Below are positions 1 to 9,324 of a stretch of 64,000 nucleotides of DNA, one piece after another. Source of the DNA: Sphingobacteriia bacterium RIFOXYC2_FULL_35_18 (GTDB taxonomy: Bacteria; Bacteroidota; Bacteroidia; Chitinophagales; Chitinophagaceae); contig MIAG01000002.1 of NCBI GenBank assembly GCA_001829005.1, forward strand, positions 440,837-504,836, read 5' to 3'. Position 1 is the stretch's first letter; each line of letters begins with the position of its first letter. The translations under genes were made by a program, and so were the position numbers. The notes beneath the pieces were generated by a model. It was given only the letters and a program-made list of their open reading frames with translations. It had not been told where the DNA came from and searched no databases.

Positions 1-975
1 GTAACTGTATTTGAAAGAGACGACGCCCCAGGAGGCTTACTTAGATATGGCATACCAGACTTTAAACTAGAGAAATGGGTGATTGATAGAAGAATTCAAT
101 TAATGGAAGAGGAAGGAGTGATATTCAAGTGCAATGTTCATGTGGGTGTATCCATTAGCATTAATGATTTATTGCGCGAATACAGCGCCATCGTTTTAGC
201 TGGTGGCTCTACTATACCTAGAGACTTAAATATAGAAGGAAGGGAATTAAATGGTGTTCACTTTGCGATGGATTATTTAAAACAACAAAACAAAAGAGTT
301 GCAGATATTCATTTTGATGAAAACCCAATTGTTGCAACAAATAAAAATGTGGTGGTGATTGGTGGTGGCGATACCGGCAGTGATTGCATAGGAACGGCCA
401 ACAGACAAAAAGCTGCCAGTGTAACCCAGTTTGAATTAATGCCTAAACCACCCATATCAAGAAACAGTCATATGCCTTGGCCTCAATATCCATTTATATT
501 AAAAACCACTTCTTCGCATGAAGAAGGTGCAAATAGAGAATGGGCCATTGCAACTAAAAAATTCATTGGAGACGAAAACGGAAATCTCAAATCATTGGTT
601 ACTGTTCAATTGGAGTGGAAAATAACGGAAGATGGAAAGACCGCTGGGTTTATTGAAATTGCTGGGACGGAAAAAGAAATCCCTTGTGAATTAGCTTTGT
701 TAGCAATGGGTTTTGTGAGTCCACAAAAAACAGGACTTTTAGAAAAATTAGAAATTGAACTTGACGAAAGAGGTAATGTAAAAGCCACCGAAAAACAGTA
801 TCAAACCAATATTCAAAAAGTATTCGCAGCAGGAGATATGCGAAGAGGGCAAAGCCTAGTGGTTTGGGCCATAAGTGAAGGCAGAGAATGTGCAAGGAAA
901 GTAGATGAATATTTGATGGGCAGTTCTTTATTAGAATCGAAGGACATCAATACGGTAATGAGCGCCTACCTTTAA
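1..975 (+). CDS. gltD: Glutamate synthase small subunit (NADPH), 3' part
   Basis: The open frame runs in from the left edge, so the N-terminus with its iron-sulfur cysteines lies outside the window. GltD passes electrons from NADPH through FAD and Fe-S clusters to the large subunit, which makes glutamate from glutamine and 2-oxoglutarate. The first visible residues include GGLLRYGIPDFKLEK, a hallmark of the FAD region. A second Rossmann motif, VVVIGGGDTGSDC, follows, and the C-terminal FAAGDMRRGQSLVVWAISEGR is the usual flavin-contacting end. The GTG at 79 is internal, not a start. The partner gltB is probably upstream outside the window. Family assignment is secure. Confidence 0.93.
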   Translation, partial: VTVFERDDAPGGLLRYGIPDFKLEKWVIDRRIQLMEEEGVIFKCNVHVGVSISINDLLREYSAIVLAGGSTIPRDLNIEGRELNGVHFAMDYLKQQNKRVADIHFDENPIVATNKNVVVIGGGDTGSDCIGTANRQKAASVTQFELMPKPPISRNSHMPWPQYPFILKTTSSHEEGANREWAIATKKFIGDENGNLKSLVTVQLEWKITEDGKTAGFIEIAGTEKEIPCELALLAMGFVSPQKTGLLEKLEIELDERGNVKATEKQYQTNIQKVFAAGDMRRGQSLVVWAISEGRECARKVDEYLMGSSLLESKDINTVMSAYL

Positions 976-1022
976 CTATTTGAGTCATTTTTTTTGGTGA
1001 AAGCCAAACTGTTTAATATCTT

Positions 1023-1790
1023 ATGAGCGCTATGGCGCTGTTAAAGAAAGTTGGCTTATTCCTATTCACCATTTATGCTTTAATCACATTTGTGATTGCC
1101 ATGCTCTTGGTTTTTCCTTTTGCCATGTTAGCCATTTCTGCTGGTAAAGTAAAAGGAGGAAATTTAGTGTACCGTTGTTGTAGAATTTGGGCTCAACTTT
1201 GGTACTACAGCATTGGAGTATCACATAAAGAAATTTATGAACACCCACACGACACCAACAAGCAATATATTTTTGTAGCCAACCATATTTCCTACATGGA
1301 TATCCCCCCAATTGTTTTAGCTATCCATCAACCCATCAGGGCATTGGGAAAATATGAAATGGTTAAAGTACCCGTATTTGGTTGGATTTATAGAGCAGCT
1401 GTTATTTTAGTGAATAGAAAAGATGCAGAAACAAGAGCTAAAAGTGTTCGTGCCCTAAAAGCTGCTATTAAAAATCATATTTCCATTATTATTTTTCCTG
1501 AAGGAACATTTAATGAAACCAGACAACCCTTAAAAAGTTTTTTTGATGGCGCTTTTAGAATTGCTATTGAAACTCAAACTCCTATTAAACCACTTTTGTT
1601 AGTAGACACACTCAAACGTATGCATTATCGTTCCCTTTTCGAATTAAACCCAGGTGAGAATAGAGTGGTTTATTTAAAGGAGGTACCAGTTGAAGGGCTT
1701 ACTATGAAAGATTTACCCATATTAAAAAATACCGTTTACCAAATGATGGAAGAGGGGTTGAAACGTTATATCTCTTATCCCACTCCTTAA
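1023..1790 (+). CDS. plsC: 1-acyl-sn-glycerol-3-phosphate acyltransferase
   Basis: This 255-residue protein belongs to the PlsC family, which acylates lysophosphatidate to phosphatidate at the inner membrane during phospholipid synthesis. The catalytic NHxxxxD box reads NHISYMD and the phosphate-binding box reads FPEGTFNE. A hydrophobic segment near residues 10-40 should anchor it in the membrane. The ATG lies 47 bases after gltD on the same strand; an ATG four codons further in is an alternative. The length is typical. Acyl specificity (including possible use on ornithine or other lipids) cannot be read from sequence. Confidence 0.85.
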   Translation: MSAMALLKKVGLFLFTIYALITFVIAMLLVFPFAMLAISAGKVKGGNLVYRCCRIWAQLWYYSIGVSHKEIYEHPHDTNKQYIFVANHISYMDIPPIVLAIHQPIRALGKYEMVKVPVFGWIYRAAVILVNRKDAETRAKSVRALKAAIKNHISIIIFPEGTFNETRQPLKSFFDGAFRIAIETQTPIKPLLLVDTLKRMHYRSLFELNPGENRVVYLKEVPVEGLTMKDLPILKNTVYQMMEEGLKRYISYPTP

Positions 1791-1815
1791 ACGTATTTTT
1801 GTTTAAAATCTCAAT

Positions 1816-4260
1816 TTGTTTGTTGAAGTAATTATACCATTGGCGTTGCCTAAGAATTATACCTGGCAAGTTCCGGAGCAAATGCAGTTAGCTATTGTTC
1901 CCGGAATTAGAGTGGAAGTTGTATTGAGAAAAAACAAGAAATACGCTGGCATTGTAAAGAGAATTGTGAAAGAAATTCCAGTAGGATTTACCCCTTCCCC
2001 TATTTTAAATATTTTAGATTCTAATCCTGTTGTAAACGAAACCCAACTTAAATTATGGGAATGGATTGCACAATATTATATGTGCTCCGAGGGAGAAGTT
2101 ATGCAGGCTGCTATACCAGCCAATTTAAAATTGTCTAGTGAAAGTGTGTTGCAATGGAACGAAGAAAGGTCTTTAGATTTTAGTGACTTATCAGATTCAG
2201 AATTTATTATTGCAGAAGCTTTAGAAATTAAAGGGGAACTAAAAATTAGCGAAGTACAGCAGTTATTAGACATTAATAATACTTACCCTGTAATAAAAAA
2301 ACTAGTAGAAAAAGGGGTCTGTTTTGTTTGGGAAGAATTAAAAGAAAAATACAAACAGAAAACAGAGAATTATATTCTCCTTCATCCTAAGTATGCACAA
2401 GAAAACGAGCTAGAAGAATTATTAAATAATTGGAGCAGAGCACCAAAGCAAATGGAATTACTCTTGGCCTATTTGCATTTAAAAAACACAACTGGCATTG
2501 TATCCCAACCCGATCTTTTAAAAAAAGCAAATGCAACTGCTGCTCAATTGAAAGGATTGATAGAAAAAGGAATTTTAATTGGGGAAAGAAGAAATACCGA
2601 TCGACTTCCCAGCTTACCTAAATTACTTAGCCTAGATTTTAATTTGTCGGCAGCGCAGGAAAAAGCATTAGTCTCCATCAAAGAAATATTTGAATCAAAA
2701 ACAGTTTGTTTACTACATGGAATTACGGCCAGTGGTAAAACACAAGTGTACATGAAATTAATTGAAGAGCAAATTGAATTAGGGAAACAAGTATTGTACT
2801 TACTTCCTGAAATTGCACTAACTGCTCAAATGATCCGAAGATTACAAAAAAGTTTAGGAGGTCATATAGCTATTTACCACTCTAAGTTTAACCCAAATGA
2901 AAGAGTAGAAATCTGGAATAAAATTAATTCAGGCGAAACCAAAGTAGTATTAGGGGCTAGATCTGCTTTGTTTTTGCCGTTCAATAATCTTGGGTTGATC
3001 ATTTGTGATGAGGAACATGATGCTTCTTATAAACAACAAGAACCTGCACCAAGATACCATAGCAGAGATGCAGCTATTTATTATGCTTCTTTATTTAATG
3101 CCAAAGTTTTATTAGGGTCTGCTACTCCATCAATTGAAACCTATTTTAATGTTCTACAGAAAAAGTATGGCTTAGTAGAACTATTAGAAAGATATGGAGA
3201 TGTTGCATTACCTGCAATAGAATTAATAGACTTAAAACAAATACCGGCAAAACAAAGAAACGAAAATCCGCTATCTCCTTCTTTGTTAAAAGGCATTCAA
3301 GAAACTTTAGAAGCAAAAAAACAAATCATTTTATTTCAAAATAGAAGAGGGTACGCGCCCTATATGATTTGTGACACCTGTGGTTGGATTCCACATTGCA
3401 ATCATTGTGATGTAACCCTCACTTTTCATAAAGGGAAACAGAAATTGTCTTGCCACTATTGTGGAACCACCTATCCTATTTTGCAAACCTGTTTGGCTTG
3501 TGGGAACCATCATTTTGTTCAAAAGAATTTTGGAACAGAAAAAATTGAAGAGTTGGTATCTGAAGCATTTCCTCATGCAGTTATTGCCCGAATGGATTAC
3601 GATAGCGTAAAAGGAAAACACGATCACGATAATTTGATTAAAATTTTTGAGCAACATCGAATTGATATTTTAGTAGGCACACAAATGGTGGTGAAAGGTT
3701 TAGATTTTGAAAAAGTAAGTTTAGTGGGGATTATAGACGCCGATGGAATTTTAAATTTCACCGATTTCAGGGTGAATGAAAGAGCATACCAATTGATGGA
3801 ACAAGTGAGTGGAAGAGCTGGCAGAAAAGACGGCTTAGGCAAAGTGATGGTTCAAGTGAGTAATTTAAAGCATCCCGTTCTGCAGTTTGTGCAGCAACAT
3901 AATTACCAAGCATTGTATCAGTTTGAAATTGAGAACAGACAACAATTTCATTACCCCCCATTTACCAGATTAATTCAGGTTGTATTCAAACACAAAGACA
4001 AACATATTGCAGAAGAAGCGGCAAATATTATGCAGCAAGGGCTATCAAATCTATTTGGGGCATATTTAAATGGTCCATCACAGCCCATTGTAGATAGGAT
4101 TAGGAACCAATATATTTGGGAAATTTTATTGAAACTCCCTAAAGACAGCCAAACGGTTAATAATTGTAAAAGAGCTATTCACCAACAAATGGTTCTTATA
4201 CAATCCAATAAAAGATATCGATCCGTTCATATTATTCCAAATACAGATCCCATTTATTAA
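1816..4260 (+). CDS. priA: Primosomal replication-restart helicase PriA
   Basis: PriA (814 aa) recognises stalled forks and reloads the replicative helicase. The order of parts is an N-terminal 3' DNA-binding domain, Walker A GITASGKT near residue 303, a DEEH box near 398, then paired zinc-binding cysteine motifs (CDTC, CNHC, CHYC, CLAC) at about 519-565 inside the helicase core, and the final helicase motifs GTQMVVKGLDF and QVSGRAGR. An in-frame stop at 1804 leaves TTG at 1816 as the only plausible start, so initiation at TTG is well supported. The stop overlaps the murB start (TAATG), implying translational coupling. Confidence 0.95.
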   Translation: MFVEVIIPLALPKNYTWQVPEQMQLAIVPGIRVEVVLRKNKKYAGIVKRIVKEIPVGFTPSPILNILDSNPVVNETQLKLWEWIAQYYMCSEGEVMQAAIPANLKLSSESVLQWNEERSLDFSDLSDSEFIIAEALEIKGELKISEVQQLLDINNTYPVIKKLVEKGVCFVWEELKEKYKQKTENYILLHPKYAQENELEELLNNWSRAPKQMELLLAYLHLKNTTGIVSQPDLLKKANATAAQLKGLIEKGILIGERRNTDRLPSLPKLLSLDFNLSAAQEKALVSIKEIFESKTVCLLHGITASGKTQVYMKLIEEQIELGKQVLYLLPEIALTAQMIRRLQKSLGGHIAIYHSKFNPNERVEIWNKINSGETKVVLGARSALFLPFNNLGLIICDEEHDASYKQQEPAPRYHSRDAAIYYASLFNAKVLLGSATPSIETYFNVLQKKYGLVELLERYGDVALPAIELIDLKQIPAKQRNENPLSPSLLKGIQETLEAKKQIILFQNRRGYAPYMICDTCGWIPHCNHCDVTLTFHKGKQKLSCHYCGTTYPILQTCLACGNHHFVQKNFGTEKIEELVSEAFPHAVIARMDYDSVKGKHDHDNLIKIFEQHRIDILVGTQMVVKGLDFEKVSLVGIIDADGILNFTDFRVNERAYQLMEQVSGRAGRKDGLGKVMVQVSNLKHPVLQFVQQHNYQALYQFEIENRQQFHYPPFTRLIQVVFKHKDKHIAEEAANIMQQGLSNLFGAYLNGPSQPIVDRIRNQYIWEILLKLPKDSQTVNNCKRAIHQQMVLIQSNKRYRSVHIIPNTDPIY

Positions 4261-5282
4261 TGACTCAAATACTTGACAACATTTCCCTTCAACCATTTAA
4301 TAGCTTTGGCATACATGCATTAGCCAAACATTTTTGTAAGGTTACTTCATTAAATGAAATGCAAGAATTATTGGAATGGAATAAAACAAATAATCATCCC
4401 CTACTCGTTCTAGGCGGCGGCAGCAATGTACTTTTTACTAAAGATTATGATGGGCTCGTTTTACAAAATGCTTTGAAAGGCATTGAATTGGTTAATGAGG
4501 ATAATGAATATTATTTTGTAAAAGCTATGGCTGGTGAAAACTGGCATCAATTTGTAAGCCATTGTGTTCAACAGCAATACCAAGGAATTGAAAATATGAG
4601 TTTAATCCCTGGTAATATAGGCGCCTCACCTATGCAGAATATTGGTGCTTACGGAATTGAAATTAAAGATGTTTTTGAATCATTGGAGGCCATACAAATT
4701 AGCGATGGCTCCATAGTATCTTTTGACAATAAAGCATGTGGATTTGGATATAGAGAAAGTGTATTCAAACATCAATTACGGAATCAATTTATTATACTTT
4801 CTGTTGTTTTTAAATTACGTAAAACACCCATTTTCAATATCAGTTATGGCAATATTGAACAGGAATTGATGAACATGAATGTGAAACAACTTACTATCCA
4901 ATCAATTGCCGATGCAGTTATTCGAATTAGGCAACGAAAATTACCAGATCCTACTAAAATTGGGAATGCAGGAAGCTTTTTCAAAAACCCTATTATTCCA
5001 ACGGTATTATATAATGAACTAAAAAAAGCATATGCATCCATTCCTGGTTTTGCTGTTCAAAATGGATCGCACACCAAAGTACCTGCAGCCTGGTTAATTG
5101 AACAAACCGGTTGGAAAGGATTTAGAGCAGGAGACGCAGGTTGCTATCCGCTGCAACCATTGGTATTAGTCAATTATGGACATGCAACCGGCGTAGAAAT
5201 ATTTAATTTAAGTACACAAATCATTGAAAAAGTAAAAGATGAATTTGGAATAGAGCTAGAGAGAGAGGTAAATATTTATTAA
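4260..5282 (+). CDS. murB: UDP-N-acetylenolpyruvoylglucosamine reductase
   Basis: MurB (340 aa) reduces UDP-GlcNAc-enolpyruvate to UDP-MurNAc in the cytoplasm, the second committed step of peptidoglycan synthesis. FAD-binding motifs VLGGGSNVLF and IPGNIGASPMQNIGAYG are present. GNAGSFFKNP carries the catalytic serine that protonates the flavin-reduced substrate, and the C-terminal GVEIFNL region ends with the acidic segment of type I MurB. The ATG overlaps the last base of priA, so the two form one transcription unit. It converges on miaA with only five bases between the stops. Confidence 0.95.
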   Translation: MTQILDNISLQPFNSFGIHALAKHFCKVTSLNEMQELLEWNKTNNHPLLVLGGGSNVLFTKDYDGLVLQNALKGIELVNEDNEYYFVKAMAGENWHQFVSHCVQQQYQGIENMSLIPGNIGASPMQNIGAYGIEIKDVFESLEAIQISDGSIVSFDNKACGFGYRESVFKHQLRNQFIILSVVFKLRKTPIFNISYGNIEQELMNMNVKQLTIQSIADAVIRIRQRKLPDPTKIGNAGSFFKNPIIPTVLYNELKKAYASIPGFAVQNGSHTKVPAAWLIEQTGWKGFRAGDAGCYPLQPLVLVNYGHATGVEIFNLSTQIIEKVKDEFGIELEREVNIY

Positions 5283-5287
5283 GCAGA

Positions 5288-6223
5288 TTATTTTAAACTC
5301 AAAACTTCTTGCAATGCTGCTTCTACTGAATGAGTTGCCATATTGATCCATTTGAATTCAGCATCTTTTTTAAACCAAGTCATTTGACGTTTGGCATATT
5401 GACGGGTATGGTGTTTGATTTGTTGAATTGCTTCATCCTTTGAAATTGTTCCATCTAAATATTCAAAGACCTCTTTATATCCTACCGTTTGTAAAGCCGA
5501 TTTACTTCTATATTGAGTAACTGATTGCACTTCATCAATTAATCCATCTTGCATCATTTGATCTACCCTGCTATTTATTCGAAGGGTTAGCTGATCCATC
5601 GGCATTTCTAAGCCAATCTTGATTATATTAAATGGTCGCTGTTTTTTCTCTGCCGTTCTAAAAACAAGAATAGATTGTCCGGTCGCATTCAACACTTCCA
5701 ATGCGCGCATCAACCTTTGTGGATTCAATTGTTCTGCTGTTTCCCAAAATGCAGGATCACGGTGCTTTAGTTCTGATTGCAGCCATATCAAACCCTTTGA
5801 TTCATAATTGTCGATAATTTCGGCGCGTATAGCTGGATCAATTACAGGCATAGGGTCAATCCCTTCACAAAATGCGCGAATATATAATCCTGTTCCTCCT
5901 ACCATTACCAACTTGTCCTTTTTTGAAAAAACTGCATCCGCTTTTTCCAAAGCATATTTTTCAAAATACCCCGCATTAATATCGGTTTCAACAGAATGAT
6001 CCCCAATAAAATAATGAGGCACAGCTGCTAATTCAGCTTGGCTTGGCCTTGCAACACCAATCGATAATTCAGAAAAGCATTGTCTAGAATCTGCGGAAAT
6101 AATTTCCGTGTTAAGCGCTTTAGCTAATTCAACAGATACTGCAGTTTTTCCTACAGCAGTAGGACCTGCAATAATATATACCGTAGGCTTAATCTTCAAA
6201 ATCGTCTCTTTGTTCTTCACCAC
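5288..6223 (-). CDS. miaA: tRNA dimethylallyltransferase MiaA
   Basis: MiaA (311 aa) transfers a dimethylallyl group to N6 of A37 in tRNAs reading UNN codons. The P-loop AGPTAVGKTA is at residues 19-28, followed by SADSRQ, which binds the target base, and VGGTGLYIRA. The annotated ATG gives a 35-base overlap with the preceding gene on the same strand; the conserved domain begins around residue 13, so a later non-ATG start cannot be excluded. It is the last gene of a leftward operon with a glycosyltransferase and cca. The window also carries miaE, which hydroxylates the methylthiolated product of this modification. Confidence 0.95.
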   Translation of the reverse strand: MVKNKETILKIKPTVYIIAGPTAVGKTAVSVELAKALNTEIISADSRQCFSELSIGVARPSQAELAAVPHYFIGDHSVETDINAGYFEKYALEKADAVFSKKDKLVMVGGTGLYIRAFCEGIDPMPVIDPAIRAEIIDNYESKGLIWLQSELKHRDPAFWETAEQLNPQRLMRALEVLNATGQSILVFRTAEKKQRPFNIIKIGLEMPMDQLTLRINSRVDQMMQDGLIDEVQSVTQYRSKSALQTVGYKEVFEYLDGTISKDEAIQQIKHHTRQYAKRQMTWFKKDAEFKWINMATHSVEAALQEVLSLK

Positions 6224-6767
6224 CTATACCATCATCATCGCCATCTGCTTCACTTGGCGCCTCTTCGCCTTCCTCACCAAACCCTTCAGTTGCTTCATTT
6301 AAATCGTATTTCTCTTCTATATCGGCAAACTTATCACCCAATAAACTCTTTGTACCGTATTGCTGAGGGCCAATACCTTCCACTCTTGAAACTGCTGGAT
6401 AGGTTAATTTTGGATTAACTTCTTTATTTACACTGATTAATGCAACTAAAAATACCCACCCTTTTGCAAAATCATATTCGTAAATAAATTTTTGATTTAC
6501 ATCCTGTATTTCTGAACCAATAGTGGTTTCGGCCATTAATAATGGGTCTACACGATATGGTTTATCGTATTTTTCATAACTAATTTCCCTCCCACGCAAC
6601 CAATTATCATTGCTTCTAAAAAAAGTGGCTTGGTGCTTCGAATCAAATTCGAATGATTTCAAAATAGCAAAATGCAAATCCAAAAAGAATTGATTATGCT
6701 TAATTACGATATCGCGATAAACCGCGTCGTCTTCTTCTAAATAAATTCTAAACTTTAAAACAGCCAT
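6189..6767 (-). CDS. Plasmid pRiA4b ORF-3-like protein (IS1096 TnpR-like fold)
   Basis: This 192-residue protein resembles the pRiA4b ORF-3 / IS1096 passenger TnpR-like family, of unknown function. The N-terminal 130 residues form the domain (MAVLKFRIYLEEDDAVYRDI, then FLDLHFAILKSFEFDSKH and YEYDFAKGWVFLV). The last 40 residues are almost entirely Glu, Asp, Gly and Ala. Despite the mobile-element family name there are no repeats or transposase nearby. It lies between cca and miaA, overlapping the latter by 35 bases, which points to a chromosomal housekeeping partner of tRNA-processing genes. That role is inference from position only. Confidence 0.7.
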   Translation of the reverse strand: MAVLKFRIYLEEDDAVYRDIVIKHNQFFLDLHFAILKSFEFDSKHQATFFRSNDNWLRGREISYEKYDKPYRVDPLLMAETTIGSEIQDVNQKFIYEYDFAKGWVFLVALISVNKEVNPKLTYPAVSRVEGIGPQQYGTKSLLGDKFADIEEKYDLNEATEGFGEEGEEAPSEADGDDDGIGGEEQRDDFED

Positions 6768-6804
6768 CCCGCCAAGATTTAATGATTGGGCTGCAAAATA
6801 GCGA

Positions 6805-8223
6805 TTATTTAACGGGTTTTAGATTCAATTCTGCCCCTTTTTCTAACATATATTGATAAGCCAATTCATATTGGTTGGGAATAATCCCATCCAGTATAGC
6901 TTCACGTATAGCATCTTTAATAACTCCAACATTTCGACCTGGGGTAAGTCCAAATACGTCCATAATTAGTTCGCCACTAATTGGAGGTTGCCAATTCCTC
7001 AATTGGTCTTGGGTTTCAACGGCTTGCATCCGCTCTTTTACCATTTCAAAATTTTGCAAGTATCGATTTACTTTCTGCTTATTCTTGCTGGTAATATCTG
7101 CAGAACACAAAGTCATTAAATCATCAATATCTTCTCCTGCATCAAATAATAGTCTTCTAACAGCACTATCAGTAATATTTTCTTTTGTTAAACTAATGGG
7201 GCGCAAATGCAATAGAACTAATTTTTGAACATACTTCATAGGTTCATGCAAAGGCAATTTCAGTTTTGAAAATATTTTAGGTACCATTCTAGCACCCACT
7301 ACTTCATGACCGTGAAAAGTCCAACCATGCCCCTCTTCAAATTTTTTAGTAGCTGGTTTCCCTATATCGTGCAACAATGCTGCCCACCTTAACCATAGGT
7401 TTTGGGTATGGGGAACAATATTGTCTAATACTTGAAGGGTATGATAAAAATTGTCTTTATGGCCCTTACCTTCTATATACACTGCTCCGTGCAAATCTAG
7501 CATTTGAGGTAAAATCCATTTTAGCAAACCTGATTTATATAGTAAGTCCCATCCAATGGAAGGTTTCGAGCATAACATGATTTTATTTAACTCATCCGTT
7601 ATTCTTTCTTGACTTACAATTTTCATTCGATGTACGTTTTCCCCAATTGCTTTAAACGTATTCTCTTCAATTACAAAATTCAATTGAGCTGCAAATCTGA
7701 TTGCTCGCAGCATACGTAATGGATCGTCACTAAAAGTTTGTACTGGTTCTAATGGTGTTTGAATTCTTTTATCTGCTATTGCTTGTATACCATTAAATGG
7801 ATCTAATAGCAATCCAAACTGAGCATGATTTAACCCAATGGCCAAGGCGTTAATGGTAAAATCTCTTCTGTTTTGATCATCTACTAATGTTCCTTGTTCT
7901 ACCTGAGGTTTTCTACTGTCCTGCTGGTAACTTTCTTTTCTTGCCCCAACAAATTCAATTTCGAACTCATCCAATTTAATTTGAGCAGTTCCAAAATTTT
8001 TGAAATAGGCAACAATTGGCTTGTGAGATAATTCATTAGCATAAGCATGGGCCAGTGCAATTCCATCGCCTAAGCAAACTATATCTGCGTCTTTAGTATT
8101 TCTTCCGATAATTTTATCCCTAACAAACCCCCCAATTAAATAACAGGGCATATTCATTTTATCGGCCACAGCTCCTATTTGCTTAAATATTGCTTCTTCC
8201 TTATCGCTAAACTGAATGGTCAT
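6805..8223 (-). CDS. cca: CCA tRNA nucleotidyltransferase with HD domain
   Basis: This class II enzyme adds or repairs the 3' CCA of tRNA. The nucleotidyltransferase head shows LIGGFVRDKIIGR followed by KDADIV, with the metal-binding Asp-x-Asp, and RRDFTINALA. An HD phosphohydrolase domain follows (WAALLHDIGKP), as in enzymes with extra phosphatase or phosphodiesterase activity. I chose the ATG at 8223 (protein begins MTIQFSDKEE, 472 aa) because family members start close to this point. The upstream ATG at 8265 would add 14 hydrophobic residues and overlap the preceding gene by 19 bases. It belongs to the operon that runs down to miaA. Confidence 0.93.
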   Translation of the reverse strand: MTIQFSDKEEAIFKQIGAVADKMNMPCYLIGGFVRDKIIGRNTKDADIVCLGDGIALAHAYANELSHKPIVAYFKNFGTAQIKLDEFEIEFVGARKESYQQDSRKPQVEQGTLVDDQNRRDFTINALAIGLNHAQFGLLLDPFNGIQAIADKRIQTPLEPVQTFSDDPLRMLRAIRFAAQLNFVIEENTFKAIGENVHRMKIVSQERITDELNKIMLCSKPSIGWDLLYKSGLLKWILPQMLDLHGAVYIEGKGHKDNFYHTLQVLDNIVPHTQNLWLRWAALLHDIGKPATKKFEEGHGWTFHGHEVVGARMVPKIFSKLKLPLHEPMKYVQKLVLLHLRPISLTKENITDSAVRRLLFDAGEDIDDLMTLCSADITSKNKQKVNRYLQNFEMVKERMQAVETQDQLRNWQPPISGELIMDVFGLTPGRNVGVIKDAIREAILDGIIPNQYELAYQYMLEKGAELNLKPVK

Positions 8224-8246
8224 TGCTGCAAATGTAAGATTGTTTA

Positions 8247-9242
8247 TTATGAAGCAGGCAAGCAACGAATTAATTGAGCAATTTCTATTTTATATCCACA
8301 ATCAAAATGACCTTCCGGACATTGCTTTTTCCCGTGTAAGCCACATGGTCTACAAGCCAATTCCTTGTTAATTTGAACAATAAAACTGTTTGTACTTAAT
8401 GGCCCGTAACCAAAACCAGGAATAGTTGAACAATAAATAGCTGTTACAGGGGCATTTACCGAAGAACAAAAATGCATGGGAGCAGAATCATTCACATAAT
8501 TCATTATTGCATCTTGCATTAATGCGGCTGACTGCAAAAAATTACATTTACCCGCTAAATTAAGGGATAGTGAGTTCCCGCTCCGATCAATAATTTCCTG
8601 ACAAAGCGCGGCGTCATTGCTCCCCCCCAACATATAAATTGTAATATCTGAAGGCAACTGTTTTAAGAATGCAACCCATTTTTCAGAGGGAAACTGTTTA
8701 GTCAACCAAACAGAAGAAGGTGCAATACAAATATATTTTTGGCTCTTGTATTGTTCAACAAATTCAATATCAGATTTACTTGGATACAATTTGGGCATAC
8801 AAAGTTTTGCTTCTGGCCAATACAATAACAATTGATTTCGCTCAATCTCATGCAAACCAGAACTGCTACCCATTTGGTGTTGAATCACTTTTGTAAATAA
8901 TGGGCTCAATGGATTTTTATTGAACCCAATTTTTTCTTTTGCACCTGAAAAAGCAGTCAAAAAACCAGTTGCAGCATATCGTTGTAAATTAATAACTGCA
9001 TCATACTCGTTCTTCCTAATTTGTGTAAGCAGTTGCCAAAGATGCTTGTATTTTGCTTTTTGCTTATTCCAAACTAAGGTCTTGTGTAAATATGGATGAC
9101 CAATAAATAAGGATTCGTTTCCTTTACGAACCAATATATCTATTTCAACACTTGAAAATGCCTGATGTAAGGATTCTAACATTGCACTTGCTAGAACCAC
9201 ATCACCAATAAAAGCCGTTTGAATAATTAGCACCCTTCGCAT
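8247..9242 (-). CDS. Glycosyltransferase family 9 (heptosyltransferase-like)
   Basis: This 331-residue GT-B enzyme resembles ADP-heptose:LPS heptosyltransferases. The N-terminus (RRVLIIQTAFIGDVVLASAML) is the family 9 signature. The donor-binding half includes CIAPSSVWLTKQFPSEKW, YMLGGSND and the segment VNDSAPMHFCSSVNAPVTAIY, where conserved D-S/G-x-x-H residues contact the nucleotide sugar. Cysteines near the C-terminus (CRPCGLHGKKQCPEGHFDC) are common in Bacteroidota members. The likely role is LPS core assembly at the cytoplasmic face. It is the first gene of the operon leading to cca and miaA and is divergent from dapD. Confidence 0.85.
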   Translation of the reverse strand: MRRVLIIQTAFIGDVVLASAMLESLHQAFSSVEIDILVRKGNESLFIGHPYLHKTLVWNKQKAKYKHLWQLLTQIRKNEYDAVINLQRYAATGFLTAFSGAKEKIGFNKNPLSPLFTKVIQHQMGSSSGLHEIERNQLLLYWPEAKLCMPKLYPSKSDIEFVEQYKSQKYICIAPSSVWLTKQFPSEKWVAFLKQLPSDITIYMLGGSNDAALCQEIIDRSGNSLSLNLAGKCNFLQSAALMQDAIMNYVNDSAPMHFCSSVNAPVTAIYCSTIPGFGYGPLSTNSFIVQINKELACRPCGLHGKKQCPEGHFDCGYKIEIAQLIRCLPAS

Positions 9243-9302
9243 TCAACAAAACTAAGGATATGCGCCAAATCATTCTCATTCAATTAAAAAAGCTAAATAT
9301 TG

Positions 9303-9310
9303 TACTTTTG
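9303..9310 (+). promoter_or_regulatory. Bacteroidota -7 element upstream of dapD
   Basis: TACTTTTG matches the Bacteroidota -7 consensus TAnnTTTG exactly and lies 14 bases before the dapD ATG in a divergent intergenic gap. A clear -33 TTG is not visible at the expected distance, so this is a motif-based call. Confidence 0.5.
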
Positions 9311-9324
9311 CTAAAATTTAAAAT

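Noticed and set aside
606..895. Minus-strand frames inside gltD, and similar short frames opposite most genes
   Set aside because: They are shadows of well-recognised genes on the other strand, with no domain signal of their own.
6189..6767. Mobile element suggested by the IS1096/TnpR-like family name
   Set aside because: No transposase, terminal inverted repeats or target duplication is visible, and the gene is embedded in a housekeeping operon.
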